A stretch of 64,000 bases of DNA from Lachnospiraceae bacterium. Lineage in GTDB: Bacteria > Bacillota > Clostridia > Lachnospirales > Lachnospiraceae. Under the pieces are notes generated by a model that did no database searches, was not told where the DNA came from, and worked only from the letters and a program-made list of their open reading frames with translations. The position numbers and the translations under genes were made by a program. Positions within the stretch are counted from its first letter, which is position 1; each line of letters begins with the position of its first letter. Location of the stretch: assembly GCA_910575835.1 (NCBI GenBank), contig CAJTGB010000015.1, forward strand, positions 49,193 through 113,192, read 5' to 3'. Positions 50,028-59,633 of the stretch are shown piece after piece.

Positions 50028-51010
50028 TTAAGCTATCAATCTGTGTGATTGCGCATAATGAGGAACAGTTTCTTCCTGGTCTTCTGGAAAATATAAGAAA
50101 GCAGACTTATCCACATCACTTTATTGAAGTAGTATTGGTTGATGGAATGTCGGTTGATAAAACAAAGGAATTGATGAAGAAATTTTCAGAAGATAACAAA
50201 GATTTCTACTCAATTCAAGTATTGGATAATCCAAAGAAGATTCAGGCCGCTGGATGGAATATAGCGATTACTCATGCGACAGGTGACGTGATTTCTCGAA
50301 TTGATGCACATGCAGTACTTCCAAAAGAATTTTCGGCACTTGTTGTAAAAGACATATCTGAGGGCGAGGATATTGTAGGTGGAATTAGACGGTGTATTAT
50401 CGAACGGAACTCGGCTTATGGTAAGTTGCTTCTTGCCGCAGAAAATTCAGCTTTTGGAAGTAGTATCAACAAAAGCCGGAGAGGAAAAGAGAGATCATAT
50501 GTAAAAACAATGTTTCATGCATCCTATAAGAAAGAAGTTTTTCAAAAAGTAGGTCTCTTTAATGAAAGTCTGATAAGAACAGAAGATAATGAGATGCACT
50601 ATAGAATCAGGAAAGCAGGATATAAACTATGTTATGATCCAGAGATTGTTTCGTATCAGTATGCACGCAGTAGCCTGAAACATATGTTAAAGCAGAAGTT
50701 TGGGAATGGCTATTGGATTGGAATTACATTGAAAGTATGTCCAGGCTGCATCTCCTTATATCATTTAGTGCCGATGGCATTTGTATGCGGAATTATATTG
50801 ACAGGGATTTTGGAAAAGATTGGTGTATGGCAGTTAGGAACAATAATGTGGTTATTATATGGAATGTTTGCGGTTTTTAATACTATAATCAGTGGTATAA
50901 ATGAGGGATTTACCGTTTATAGTCCTCTAATGCCGATTTTATTTTTGCTTATACATATTAATTATGGAGTTGGAACTATATTAGGAGTGCTTAGGAATAA
51001 TTCGCTATGA
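50024..51010 (+). CDS. Glycosyltransferase family 2
   Basis: About 328 aa. The GT-A fold has LSICVIAHNEEQFLPGLLEN, VVLVDGMSVDKTKELMKK and the DxD-like VISRIDAHAVLPKEF. Two or more C-terminal hydrophobic helices (YHLVPMAFVCGIILTGIL) suggest membrane association. ATG 50024 is used because it overlaps the previous stop (ATGA). It overlaps the next gene by 4 bp. Confidence 0.88.
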   Translation: MIKLSICVIAHNEEQFLPGLLENIRKQTYPHHFIEVVLVDGMSVDKTKELMKKFSEDNKDFYSIQVLDNPKKIQAAGWNIAITHATGDVISRIDAHAVLPKEFSALVVKDISEGEDIVGGIRRCIIERNSAYGKLLLAAENSAFGSSINKSRRGKERSYVKTMFHASYKKEVFQKVGLFNESLIRTEDNEMHYRIRKAGYKLCYDPEIVSYQYARSSLKHMLKQKFGNGYWIGITLKVCPGCISLYHLVPMAFVCGIILTGILEKIGVWQLGTIMWLLYGMFAVFNTIISGINEGFTVYSPLMPILFLLIHINYGVGTILGVLRNNSL

Positions 51011-52203
51011 GGAATTTTTGGCAGAAACTAAAAAGAGTAAAGTTGAATGATATTTTCCAGATCTGGAAATTGTTGGCATCTATTCTGCCAGCATTATTTT
51101 ATCGGTGTTTTAATAAGAATCTGTGGATTGTATGTGAAGACGCAATGGAAGCTAGAGATAATGGTTACTGGTTTTTCAAATATCTTCGAGAGAAACATCC
51201 AGAACAGAGTTGTGTATATGCAATTAAAAAGAAATCGGTGGATTATCAAAAAGTAGCAAAACTTGGGAGAACTGTAGAATATGGCTCATTGGCGCACTGG
51301 ATTTTTTATTTAGCTTCTTCGAAGAAAATCAGTAGTCAAAAGGCAGGGAATCCCAATGCAGCTATTTTTTATTTTCTGGAAGTATATGGGTTACTTCATG
51401 ACAAAAGAATTTTTCTACAGCATGGGATAACAATTAATGATTCTAGGTGGTTATATTATAGTGCTACAAAGATGACTGGCTTTATTTGCGGAGCATATCC
51501 AGAATATCAATACATATTAGATAAATTCGGATATCCCCCCAAAAAAGTCTACTATACAGGATTTTGTCGATTTGATGGTCTACATAATTTTCAAAGAGAT
51601 CAGAAATTGATTTTAATTATGCCTACGTGGAGAGAGTGGATTGCCGATGAGGACGATCGGTTAATTGAATATGAAGGAACAAAGGAGATTCCAGAAACAA
51701 ATTATTTCAGGCATTGGAATTCTTTCTTAAAAGATGAAAAATTAGAAATTTTGGCAGAAAAGTATAGTGTTCGATTTGTTTTTTTCCCTCATCGTAATAT
51801 GCAGAAATACATGGAGTATTTTCCGGAATGTAAGAAATATATGACAATTGTCGGCAGTAAAGATTGGGATATACAGGAACTTTTAAAAAAAGCTTCGCTT
51901 ATGATTACTGATTACTCCAGTGTTTTTTTTGATTTTGTATATATGAAAAAACCAGTAATTTTTTACCAATTTGATTATAAGAACTTTAGAAAAGGACAAT
52001 ATGGTGAAGGATATTTTAGTTATCAAAAAAATCCTTTTGGTGACAGAGAGACAAGGCAAGAAGAAATTTTTAATCTAATAGAAAAATATATCAAGAAAGA
52101 TTTTTCAGTTACTAATGCATATCTGCAAGCACATAAAGAGTATTTTAGACTATATGATACGAATAATTGTGAACGAATATATAGAGTTATAAATTACATT
52201 TAG
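51007..52203 (+). CDS. CDP-glycerol:glycerophosphotransferase family protein
   Basis: A 398-aa protein of the TagB/TagF family. Features are LWIVCEDAMEARDNGYWFFK, the IFLQHGITINDSRWLYY His motif, YYTGFCRFDGL and ASLMITDYSSVFFDFVYMKK with KPVIFYQFDY. Such enzymes add or polymerise glycerol phosphate. The polymer is therefore likely to carry glycerol phosphate, like a teichoic acid. No CDP-glycerol synthesis gene is visible nearby. Confidence 0.9.
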   Translation: MRNFWQKLKRVKLNDIFQIWKLLASILPALFYRCFNKNLWIVCEDAMEARDNGYWFFKYLREKHPEQSCVYAIKKKSVDYQKVAKLGRTVEYGSLAHWIFYLASSKKISSQKAGNPNAAIFYFLEVYGLLHDKRIFLQHGITINDSRWLYYSATKMTGFICGAYPEYQYILDKFGYPPKKVYYTGFCRFDGLHNFQRDQKLILIMPTWREWIADEDDRLIEYEGTKEIPETNYFRHWNSFLKDEKLEILAEKYSVRFVFFPHRNMQKYMEYFPECKKYMTIVGSKDWDIQELLKKASLMITDYSSVFFDFVYMKKPVIFYQFDYKNFRKGQYGEGYFSYQKNPFGDRETRQEEIFNLIEKYIKKDFSVTNAYLQAHKEYFRLYDTNNCERIYRVINYI

Positions 52204-52219
52204 TTAGTGAGAGTATATT

Positions 52220-53302
52220 ATGAAGAATATAAATATAGCACTGTTAGTATATGATATAAGTCTAACAGGAGGTGCAGAACGAGTTGCATTAAATCTGGCA
52301 ACAGAATTTTCTGATTTATATGAAACACATTTGATTTCACTTTTTGATGAAAGAAATATATTTGAAAATATATATCCTTTTAATACATGTGTTTTGTTTA
52401 GACAGACTGTTTCTATTTCTTTGAATTTGTTAAGTCTTTCATGCAAATTGCGAAGATATATTCAGAAAAATAAAATAAATGTATTAGTTTCAATTACGGC
52501 AGGAGTAGTAACGGTTGCAAATTTTGCAACTGCGAAAACAAATGTACAAGTTATATATGCGGAACATTCGAATTTAGAGAATAAAACATATGGTAAAAAA
52601 CATGAGTTCAGACAGTTGATTGGAGCAAAGTTTTCAGATGCGATAGTTACTCTTACGAATCAGGATAAAAATAATTTTTTAAAAAAGTATAAAATTTCAG
52701 AACGAAAAGTATGTACTATACCAAATTGGTTTGTATCGAATACAAGAGAAAACAAAGAATATAATATTCAGTCAAAAAAGATAATATCAGTAGGTCGTCT
52801 CGAAAAAGTAAAGGGTTATAATTATTTAATTGAAGTCGCAAAAAAAGTATATTTAAAATTTCCTGATTGGAAATGGGATATTTATGGAGAAGGTTCTTTA
52901 CATGAAGAAATTCAAAAACAAGTAGATCAAAAAAAACTAAATAATTTTATTAAACTTAAAGGAAATGTAAAAGATGTGTTAGATATATACAACAATTATT
53001 CTATTTTTGTTATGACATCCTTGTATGAAGGCTTGCCAATGGTTTTGTTGGAAGCTCAAAGCGCGGGTCTTCCAGTAGTAAGTTTTAATTGTCCAACTGG
53101 TCCATCTGAAATTGTAGAAAATGGTGTAAATGGAATTATTGTTCAATCATATGATGTTGAAAAAATGGCAGAAGTTTTGGGATATTTAATGGATAATAAG
53201 GAATTAAGGAAGTACTATGCGTCAAACGCCAGGATTAATTTGCATCGATATGATAAAGAAAACGTAATGAAAAAATGGGTAGAATTATTCGAAAAAATAT
53301 AA
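52220..53302 (+). CDS. Glycosyltransferase family 4
   Basis: A 360-aa GT-B enzyme. The N-terminus has YDISLTGGAERVALNLATEF; the donor-binding half has IISVGRLEKVKGYNYLIEVA and FVMTSLYEGLPMVLLEAQSA with the E-x7-E pattern, then GLPVVSFNCPTGPSEIVENG. It forms part of the repeat-unit pathway. Donor sugar unknown. Confidence 0.92.
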   Translation: MKNINIALLVYDISLTGGAERVALNLATEFSDLYETHLISLFDERNIFENIYPFNTCVLFRQTVSISLNLLSLSCKLRRYIQKNKINVLVSITAGVVTVANFATAKTNVQVIYAEHSNLENKTYGKKHEFRQLIGAKFSDAIVTLTNQDKNNFLKKYKISERKVCTIPNWFVSNTRENKEYNIQSKKIISVGRLEKVKGYNYLIEVAKKVYLKFPDWKWDIYGEGSLHEEIQKQVDQKKLNNFIKLKGNVKDVLDIYNNYSIFVMTSLYEGLPMVLLEAQSAGLPVVSFNCPTGPSEIVENGVNGIIVQSYDVEKMAEVLGYLMDNKELRKYYASNARINLHRYDKENVMKKWVELFEKI

Positions 53303-53339
53303 ATAATATAAAAGAGTACCAATATATATAGGTGAGAAT

Positions 53340-54785
53340 ATGGGTAAAAATAAGATAGAAATAGGGTTAAAAGAATTATTGATTCTATTTTTTTCAATAG
53401 TAATATTAATTGTATCGATAGTAGTAAAAAGTGATAAATTATTGATAGGCGTATTTGTTGTGTGGATAATGATGATGATATATGCTTTTACAGATATTTA
53501 TAATCATATTGTACTCTTTTTTTACTTATCATCTTTTTTTGTTTTTTTAATAGGACGAGAAATATGTTTTGTATATTTTGGATTGGAAAGATATTATACA
53601 TATTTGGAACCTTACAATAGGTTTACGTTTTTTTTGTTAATAGTTAGTCTTGTATTTATTTTGATTGGATATATTTACTCAGGATGTCGATATAAATTTT
53701 CGATGTTATTAGTAAAAAGGAATAGATTGAGGGATATAAACACTAATAATTCAGATGTACATAAGGTTTATTCCAAAATATGTAAAATTACTTTTTATAT
53801 TTGTTATATAGTTTCAATAATTTCTACAATGATTCAAGCTATATATATTAAAAATGGTGGATATCTTGTTTCATACATGAGCGAAAATAAAAGTATATCA
53901 CCTTTGTTTTCCTATATGACAGCTTTTTCAAGTATAGCACTATGTCTCTATTTAGCGACCAATCCTACAAAAAAATCTGCACTATGTGCACTGTTTTTTT
54001 ATGAAATTTATGGGGTATTAACGATGCTTACAGGGCATAGATATACTTTTATAGCCATAAGTATGACAGTAATCATATATATGTGTATAAGAAATCGTAT
54101 TGAAGGTGGATGGATAACAAAAAAATATATTATTGCAATTTTAGTAATGGTTCCGTTTTTAATTATTTTCTTATTAGCGCTTGATTCTATTCGGGTTGGT
54201 GGGGAATTTAAATTTGAAGGCGGGGGAAAATCTATAATTGCGTTTCTTGATCAACAGGGCGGAAGTATAAATGTAATTAAGAGAATATTTTATTATAAAG
54301 ATGAAATAGAAGATCTTCATTTTACAGCTTTTGATAATTTAAGAAGTGTATTATTTGAAAATGCGATTGTTAGAAATATTTTTGATATAAAGGTATATTC
54401 AGGGAATTCTGTAGAACATGCACTATATGGACATTCGTTAGCTCATAGATTATCGTATTATGAGTATGGTGAGATGTATCTTCAAGGGCACGGTGTAGGT
54501 TCATGCTATATTGCAGAATTATATCATGATTTTGGAATGATAGGTGTAATGATAGGAAGTTTTTTTTATGGTTATATTCTAAAAAAAATAAACAATATTC
54601 AATTTGAAAATTATTTGGGAGATGGAATATTGATTGCAATGATATACTATGTTATTTTGGCACCTAGGGGGAATTTCGATGGTTTTATCGGAGGTATATT
54701 CAGTCTTTATTCAGTGTTCGGAACGCTTATGATTTGTATAGTATCAAAATTTGTGATATGGACACGTATGCGAGACCAAAAATGA
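53340..54785 (+). CDS. Wzy-like oligosaccharide repeat-unit polymerase
   Basis: A 481-aa protein with ten or more hydrophobic helices (LLILFFSIVILIVSIVV at the start) and a large outer loop before the final helices. Such proteins diverge strongly and are recognised by topology and position, here next to a Wzx-like flippase and glycosyltransferases. The Wzy assignment is inferred. Very AT-rich. Confidence 0.72.
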   Translation: MGKNKIEIGLKELLILFFSIVILIVSIVVKSDKLLIGVFVVWIMMMIYAFTDIYNHIVLFFYLSSFFVFLIGREICFVYFGLERYYTYLEPYNRFTFFLLIVSLVFILIGYIYSGCRYKFSMLLVKRNRLRDINTNNSDVHKVYSKICKITFYICYIVSIISTMIQAIYIKNGGYLVSYMSENKSISPLFSYMTAFSSIALCLYLATNPTKKSALCALFFYEIYGVLTMLTGHRYTFIAISMTVIIYMCIRNRIEGGWITKKYIIAILVMVPFLIIFLLALDSIRVGGEFKFEGGGKSIIAFLDQQGGSINVIKRIFYYKDEIEDLHFTAFDNLRSVLFENAIVRNIFDIKVYSGNSVEHALYGHSLAHRLSYYEYGEMYLQGHGVGSCYIAELYHDFGMIGVMIGSFFYGYILKKINNIQFENYLGDGILIAMIYYVILAPRGNFDGFIGGIFSLYSVFGTLMICIVSKFVIWTRMRDQK

Positions 54786-54801
54786 GTGTGAGGAGAATTT
54801 A

Positions 54802-55416
54802 ATGTTGCATAAAATATTTAAGCTGTTGTATTTGCTGTTCTATAATATGAGACATAATACAAATATAAAAAGTTATTATGCATCTATATCTGCTGAATAT
54901 GGGGAAAAAGTACTAATTGACAAAAATACTATAATAGAATCAGATGTATGTATAGGAGATCATAGTTATGTTAATAAAAATTCTTCTATAGAAAATTGTG
55001 TGATTGGAAAATATTGTTCTATTTCATCAGGGGTTTATATTTGTCCATTTGAACATGATATTGATATTATTACAACTCATCCTATAGCATATAGATTCAA
55101 TTGTGAAAAACAAAAAAGGAAACCTGTATATATAGGAAATGACGTATTAATTAGTTTAAACAGTATAATATTGGAAGGGGTAACAATTGGTAACGGTGCT
55201 GTAATCGGTGCAGGTGCAGTTGTGACTAGAAATGTTGAGCCTTATGAAGTGGTAGGCGGTGTTCCAGCAAAACATATAAGATATAGAACTGATAAAAAAA
55301 GTATTGAATTATTAGAAAAAATGGAATGGTGGAATTGGCCATATGAAAAGGTGGTTGATAAAATAGAATTTCTACATACGCCTATTAAAGAAGTGATTAC
55401 AAGTAAAAATATTTAG
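54802..55416 (+). CDS. Left-handed beta-helix acetyltransferase (CatB/Vat type)
   Basis: A 204-aa protein with hexapeptide repeats: KNSSIENCVIGKYCSISSGV, then YIGNDVLISLNSIILEGVTI, then GAVIGAGAVVTRNVEPYEVV, with GGVPAKHIRYR near the end. The His in CPFEHD is a likely catalytic residue. It probably O-acetylates a sugar of the polymer. Confidence 0.87.
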   Translation: MLHKIFKLLYLLFYNMRHNTNIKSYYASISAEYGEKVLIDKNTIIESDVCIGDHSYVNKNSSIENCVIGKYCSISSGVYICPFEHDIDIITTHPIAYRFNCEKQKRKPVYIGNDVLISLNSIILEGVTIGNGAVIGAGAVVTRNVEPYEVVGGVPAKHIRYRTDKKSIELLEKMEWWNWPYEKVVDKIEFLHTPIKEVITSKNI

Positions 55417-55425
55417 GATGATTTT

Positions 55426-56829
55426 ATGAACCGTTTAAAGCGCTTTTTACAAACAGCATTGACATATTTTATTGGGAATATACTTTCTAAACTTATCACT
55501 TTTGTTTTAATTCCTATTTATACAAATAAATTAACGCCATCTGAATACGGAAATTATGATTTAGTTATTACAATTATTACACTTTTTGTTTCTGTTGCCT
55601 TTTTTCAAATTTGGGATGGTATGTTTCGATTTTCGTTTGAATGCAAGGAAGATAATGAAAAGTATGACGTTGTATGTGATACATTATATTTCTATTTGAT
55701 TGGTATTTTTTTATATCTAGTTGCCTTTTATTTTGCTTTTTGTATATTAAAATTCGATTATTATATTTTTGCACTTATATTTGGACTTATTTATGGCTTG
55801 CAATATGTCTATTCATTTATAGCTAGAGTGTTTTTAAGAAACAAATTGTTTGTCTTTTCTGGAACAGCCAATACTTTGGTAACGGCATTATGTAATATAG
55901 TATTTATTATTTATTTGGATTATGGAGTAGTATCTCTTTATTTATCTCAAATATGCGGGTGCATAATTCAAATATTAATTATTGAAATGTCAATAAAAAT
56001 TCGAAAAAGATTTTTTAAACATAGACCAAATATAAAAGCACTAAGAAAGATGTTGAAATTTTCGATTCCTCTTTGTATAGCTACAATCTCATATTGGTTA
56101 TTGAATGGATTTACAAAATTAGTAATTAATCAATGCCTTGGTGCTTATGAGAATGGAATTTATGCAATTGCAAGTAGTTTGGCAAATATAGTAGTTATTA
56201 CAGTAAATGTGTTTCAGTTTGCATGGAATGAGACAGCATATATGATGGCAAATGATACAAACAGAAAAATTTTGTATAAAAAAAGTATTGAACTTCTGTT
56301 TGTAACAGTAGTGTATGGTTGTGCAATATTATGTATAGGTGTCAAATTATTATTTCCATTTATGATTGGTTCTGAATATAGCAGAGCATCAGAGATTATT
56401 CCAATTTTGATGATAGGAGTTTCATCAAATGCGATTGCTGGTTTTCTTGGGACAATATTTATGACTGAAAGAAAGACATCTTATATACTAATTAGTACAG
56501 TTTGTGCTGCATTTGTTAATATTTCGCTATCTAAAATTAGCGCAGTAATTGTGGGAATACAAGGAATTGTATTTATTCTTTCATTTTCTTTTATTTTGCT
56601 TATGGCTATTAGATTGTTTTTCTTAAAACAAAATTTTAATATTTCTATTAATATTTCTTGTTATTTCACAAGCATAGTAGTTATTATTTCTTTGCTAATG
56701 TATAAGTATGTAACTTCAATAATACCGCTAGTAGTGTACATATTTATATTAATCTTTATGTATTTGATGATTTCACAGAAACTTATGGGAATAAATTTTT
56801 TTGGGAAAGTACGAAAGGAAAAAGTATAA
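55426..56829 (+). CDS. Wzx-like polysaccharide flippase
   Basis: A 467-aa MOP-superfamily membrane protein with 12-14 helices. The typical start is LQTALTYFIGNILSKLITFV followed by IPIYTNKLTPSEYGNYDLVI; a middle segment is KFSIPLCIATISYWLLNGFT. It moves lipid-linked repeat units across the membrane. It ends at the start codon of the next gene. Confidence 0.9.
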   Translation: MNRLKRFLQTALTYFIGNILSKLITFVLIPIYTNKLTPSEYGNYDLVITIITLFVSVAFFQIWDGMFRFSFECKEDNEKYDVVCDTLYFYLIGIFLYLVAFYFAFCILKFDYYIFALIFGLIYGLQYVYSFIARVFLRNKLFVFSGTANTLVTALCNIVFIIYLDYGVVSLYLSQICGCIIQILIIEMSIKIRKRFFKHRPNIKALRKMLKFSIPLCIATISYWLLNGFTKLVINQCLGAYENGIYAIASSLANIVVITVNVFQFAWNETAYMMANDTNRKILYKKSIELLFVTVVYGCAILCIGVKLLFPFMIGSEYSRASEIIPILMIGVSSNAIAGFLGTIFMTERKTSYILISTVCAAFVNISLSKISAVIVGIQGIVFILSFSFILLMAIRLFFLKQNFNISINISCYFTSIVVIISLLMYKYVTSIIPLVVYIFILIFMYLMISQKLMGINFFGKVRKEKV

Positions 56830-57758
56830 TGCCCTTGATTACAGTATTTACATCAACATATAATAGAGCAAATTTAATTAAAAAATTATATTATTCATTA
56901 ATGAATCAGGAATGTAAAGATTTTGAATGGATAGTAATTGATGATGATTCCATAGATGAAACAAAAGCTTTATTTGATAGTATTAAGGATGAAGATCCAG
57001 GATTTGCGATAACGTATATAAAACAACCTCATGGAGGAAAACATAGAGCTATAAATAAAGGTGTAAAAATTGCACGCGGAAAATACTTTTTTATTGTAGA
57101 TAGCGATGATTATCTTTTCTCCTATAGTATTAAAATAATAAAAAAATGGATAAATGATAGCGATGAGAATTTAAATCTTGCAGGAGTATCAGGGCTTCGT
57201 CAATATCCTGATGGAAATGTTGTAGGAGAATTTCCGAATAGAATATTGTTTAGAAAAATTTCCTTTATTGATGTTAAAAATACAGATCGCTATTTATTCA
57301 AACTTTTGGGTGATAAAGCGGAAATTTATAAAACAGAGTTATTAAGAACACATCCGTTTCCAGAATTTGATAAAGAATATTTTATAACAGAAAGTGTTTG
57401 CTGGAATACCTTGGCGAAAGAAGGATATAAAATTAGATGGTATAATGTACCTGTTTATATATGTGAATATCGTCCAGATGGTCTTACTTGTTCAGGAGCT
57501 AATAGGTTTGAAGGTCATAAAGAGAATTATCGAGGTTATTGTTATCAAGTAGAATGTAGTTTAAGACAATGCCGGTGTTATGAAGCAGTAACTTTTTTTA
57601 GAGAATATAATAATACGGCACGGTATTTGGGAAAAAATCTGGAACAAAGAGCGAAAGATATTGGATTATCAAGAGTTTCGTATCTTACATATTTGGTCAA
57701 ATTGCCATTCTTATATTCTTTTCGTATGGTAATAAAATTGTTGCGTATGATTATTTGA
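56829..57758 (+). CDS. Glycosyltransferase family 2
   Basis: A 309-aa GT-A enzyme: LITVFTSTYNRANLIKKLYY, FEWIVIDDDSIDETKALFDS, the HGGKHRAINKGVKIARGKYF signature and IVDSDDYLF. No transmembrane helix except a weak one at the end. Last gene of the AT-rich cluster. 187 bp with no clear feature follow. Confidence 0.9.
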   Translation: MPLITVFTSTYNRANLIKKLYYSLMNQECKDFEWIVIDDDSIDETKALFDSIKDEDPGFAITYIKQPHGGKHRAINKGVKIARGKYFFIVDSDDYLFSYSIKIIKKWINDSDENLNLAGVSGLRQYPDGNVVGEFPNRILFRKISFIDVKNTDRYLFKLLGDKAEIYKTELLRTHPFPEFDKEYFITESVCWNTLAKEGYKIRWYNVPVYICEYRPDGLTCSGANRFEGHKENYRGYCYQVECSLRQCRCYEAVTFFREYNNTARYLGKNLEQRAKDIGLSRVSYLTYLVKLPFLYSFRMVIKLLRMII

Positions 57759-57945
57759 AATATCGATGCTATAAAGATGTTTATTATTTTTTGAATAAAA
57801 ATATTTTCAAGATGTATTCAAATTTGAGGATCTGAAATTATATTTTTCCTGGCTATGGGTAAAATGCTCGTGATAAAGAGATATGACGTTAAGAAAAAAC
57901 TTATCAATACAATTATGGTCGGTTTTATAAGAGGAAAATAAATGT

Positions 57946-58155
57946 ATGAAAACTAAACGACAAAAGATAAAGAAGAAAACAAAAGATGCTGTTTTGGGAG
58001 GAGCGGCTTCATTTTTGGCATATTTCTGTCTGAGAGATGGTGTTCCGAACGATACCGGGCAATTCGAAATCCCATATAGATTTAGTTTCAGTTGTAAAAA
58101 TTTTAAGATTGAAGAGGCGCAAAATGAATATTTTAGAGGTATTAGAGTCATATAA
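57946..58155 (+). CDS. Doubtful small protein upstream of dltA
   Basis: A 69-codon frame with AGAGGAAA upstream and a basic start (KTKRQKIKKKTKDAVLGGAA) followed by a short hydrophobic stretch. It overlaps dltA by 32 bp. Its position is where DltX sits in many species, but it lacks the conserved C-terminal aromatic motif, and a better DltX candidate lies after dltD. It may not be a gene. Confidence 0.3.
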   Translation: MKTKRQKIKKKTKDAVLGGAASFLAYFCLRDGVPNDTGQFEIPYRFSFSCKNFKIEEAQNEYFRGIRVI

Positions 58156-59633
58156 AGGTTCAAATCAGGTTGCAATGATTAGCGGTGATAAAGAGATAAC
58201 ATATTTCCAATTGTGGAGTCAATCAGATAAGCTTGCTGCGTATATAAAGAACAACAATAAAGAAGATAAAACTCCAATTATCGTATATGGACACAAGGAT
58301 CCCCTCATGCTGGTAGCTTTTTTGGCTTGTGCCAAGTCCGGACGAGCCTATGTTCCGATTGATATCAATGTGCCAAGGAAGCGAATAGAGAGGATTGTCG
58401 ATTCTGTAGATCCTACATTGATCCTTACAACAGAAGAGTTCTTACCATATAAAGGATATCAGCATATCAATATTACAGAAGATATCAGTGCATTTGAACA
58501 AGAGGCGGAGATTACTTCAAAGGACTGGATTAAAGAGGATGAGGTTTATTACATTATATTCACCTCCGGCAGTACAGGGGATCCCAAGGGTGTACAGATT
58601 ACATACAGTGCTTTGAATCATTTTACAGAGTGGGCATTAACCTTAGGCAAAATGGAAAAGAGACGAAAATGTTTTATCAACCAGGCTCCGTTTTCCTTTG
58701 ACCTGTCGGTAATGGATCTTTATATGAGTCTTGCCAGTGAATCTTGCCTGTTTGCTTTGGAAAAAGACATTCAAGGGGATTATAAAAAATTATTTGAACA
58801 ATTGAAGAGATCTGATGCAGATATCTGGGTATCGACTCCGTCTTTTGCAGATCTGTGCTTAGCAGATCCTTCCTTTTCACAGGAGCTGCTGCCGAATATG
58901 GGATTGTTCTTATTTTGCGGGGAAACTTTAACCAATAAAACAGTGGGGAGTTTGCTAGAACGTTTCCCCAAGGCTCAGATTTATAACACATATGGTCCAA
59001 CAGAAAGCACGGTTGCAGTGACAGAGATATGTGTAGACTATCAGATAAACGAGACATATAATCCTCTGCCTGTGGGGAAAGCAAAGCCAGGTACGATTAT
59101 TAAAATTATGGATGGTGAGGAAGAGTTACCGGAAGGGGAAAAGGGTGAGATTGTCATTATAGGAAATACAGTCAGCAAAGGATATTTTAAAAATGAAGAT
59201 GAGAATCGGCGAGCCTTTTTTCAATATAATTATGACGGGAATTCCTGTGTTGCTTATCGGACAGGCGATAAGGGATATTTTAAAGACGGATGGTTATTCT
59301 ATTGCGGACGTATCGACCTGCAGATCAAGCTTCATGGATATAGAATGGAGATTGAGGATGTGGAGAAGAATCTAATGAAAGTACAGGGTGTAGAGAAGGC
59401 GGTTGTTGTCCCCATTTTTGAAGTGGGGGGGGGGCAAAATCAGGTATTTAAAAGCCTATTGTATTTATGACCAAATAGTTGGAAATGCTGCGCGGTTACA
59501 AAAGAAAATTAAAGAAGAGATGTCAGCGTTTGTACCTGATTATATGATTCCCAGGAAGATTCAATTCGTAGATGAGATCCCTATCACTGCGAATGGGAAA
59601 GCAGATAGAAAACGGATACAGGAGATGTACTGA
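58124..59633 (+). pseudogene. dltA: D-alanine--DltC ligase DltA, out of frame at a G10 tract (phase-variable candidate)
   Basis: The first frame (58124-59470) has A-domain motifs YYIIFTSGSTGDPKGVQITY, NTYGPTESTVAVTEI and YRTGDKGYFKDGWLFYCGRI. At G10 (59425-59434) it shifts and stops 36 bases later. The remaining part, with PDYMIPRKIQFVDEIP and the catalytic Lys in ITANGKADRKR, continues in another frame to 59633. With nine G the frame is whole and gives 502 aa, the normal DltA length. DltA activates D-alanine and loads it on DltC. As written the enzyme would lack its catalytic Lys. Either slippage switches the gene, or the assembly has one G too many. Confidence 0.85.
59425..59434 (+). repeat. 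Homopolymer of ten G in dltA
   Basis: GAAGT, ten G, CAAAAT. It falls at a poorly conserved loop (VPIFEVGGG) just before the C-terminal subdomain. Loss of one G (or gain of two) restores the frame. Confidence 0.9.

Noticed and set aside
57946..58155. DltX before dltA
   Set aside because: It lacks the C-terminal aromatic motif and overlaps dltA; the frame after dltD fits far better. Left as a low-confidence feature only.
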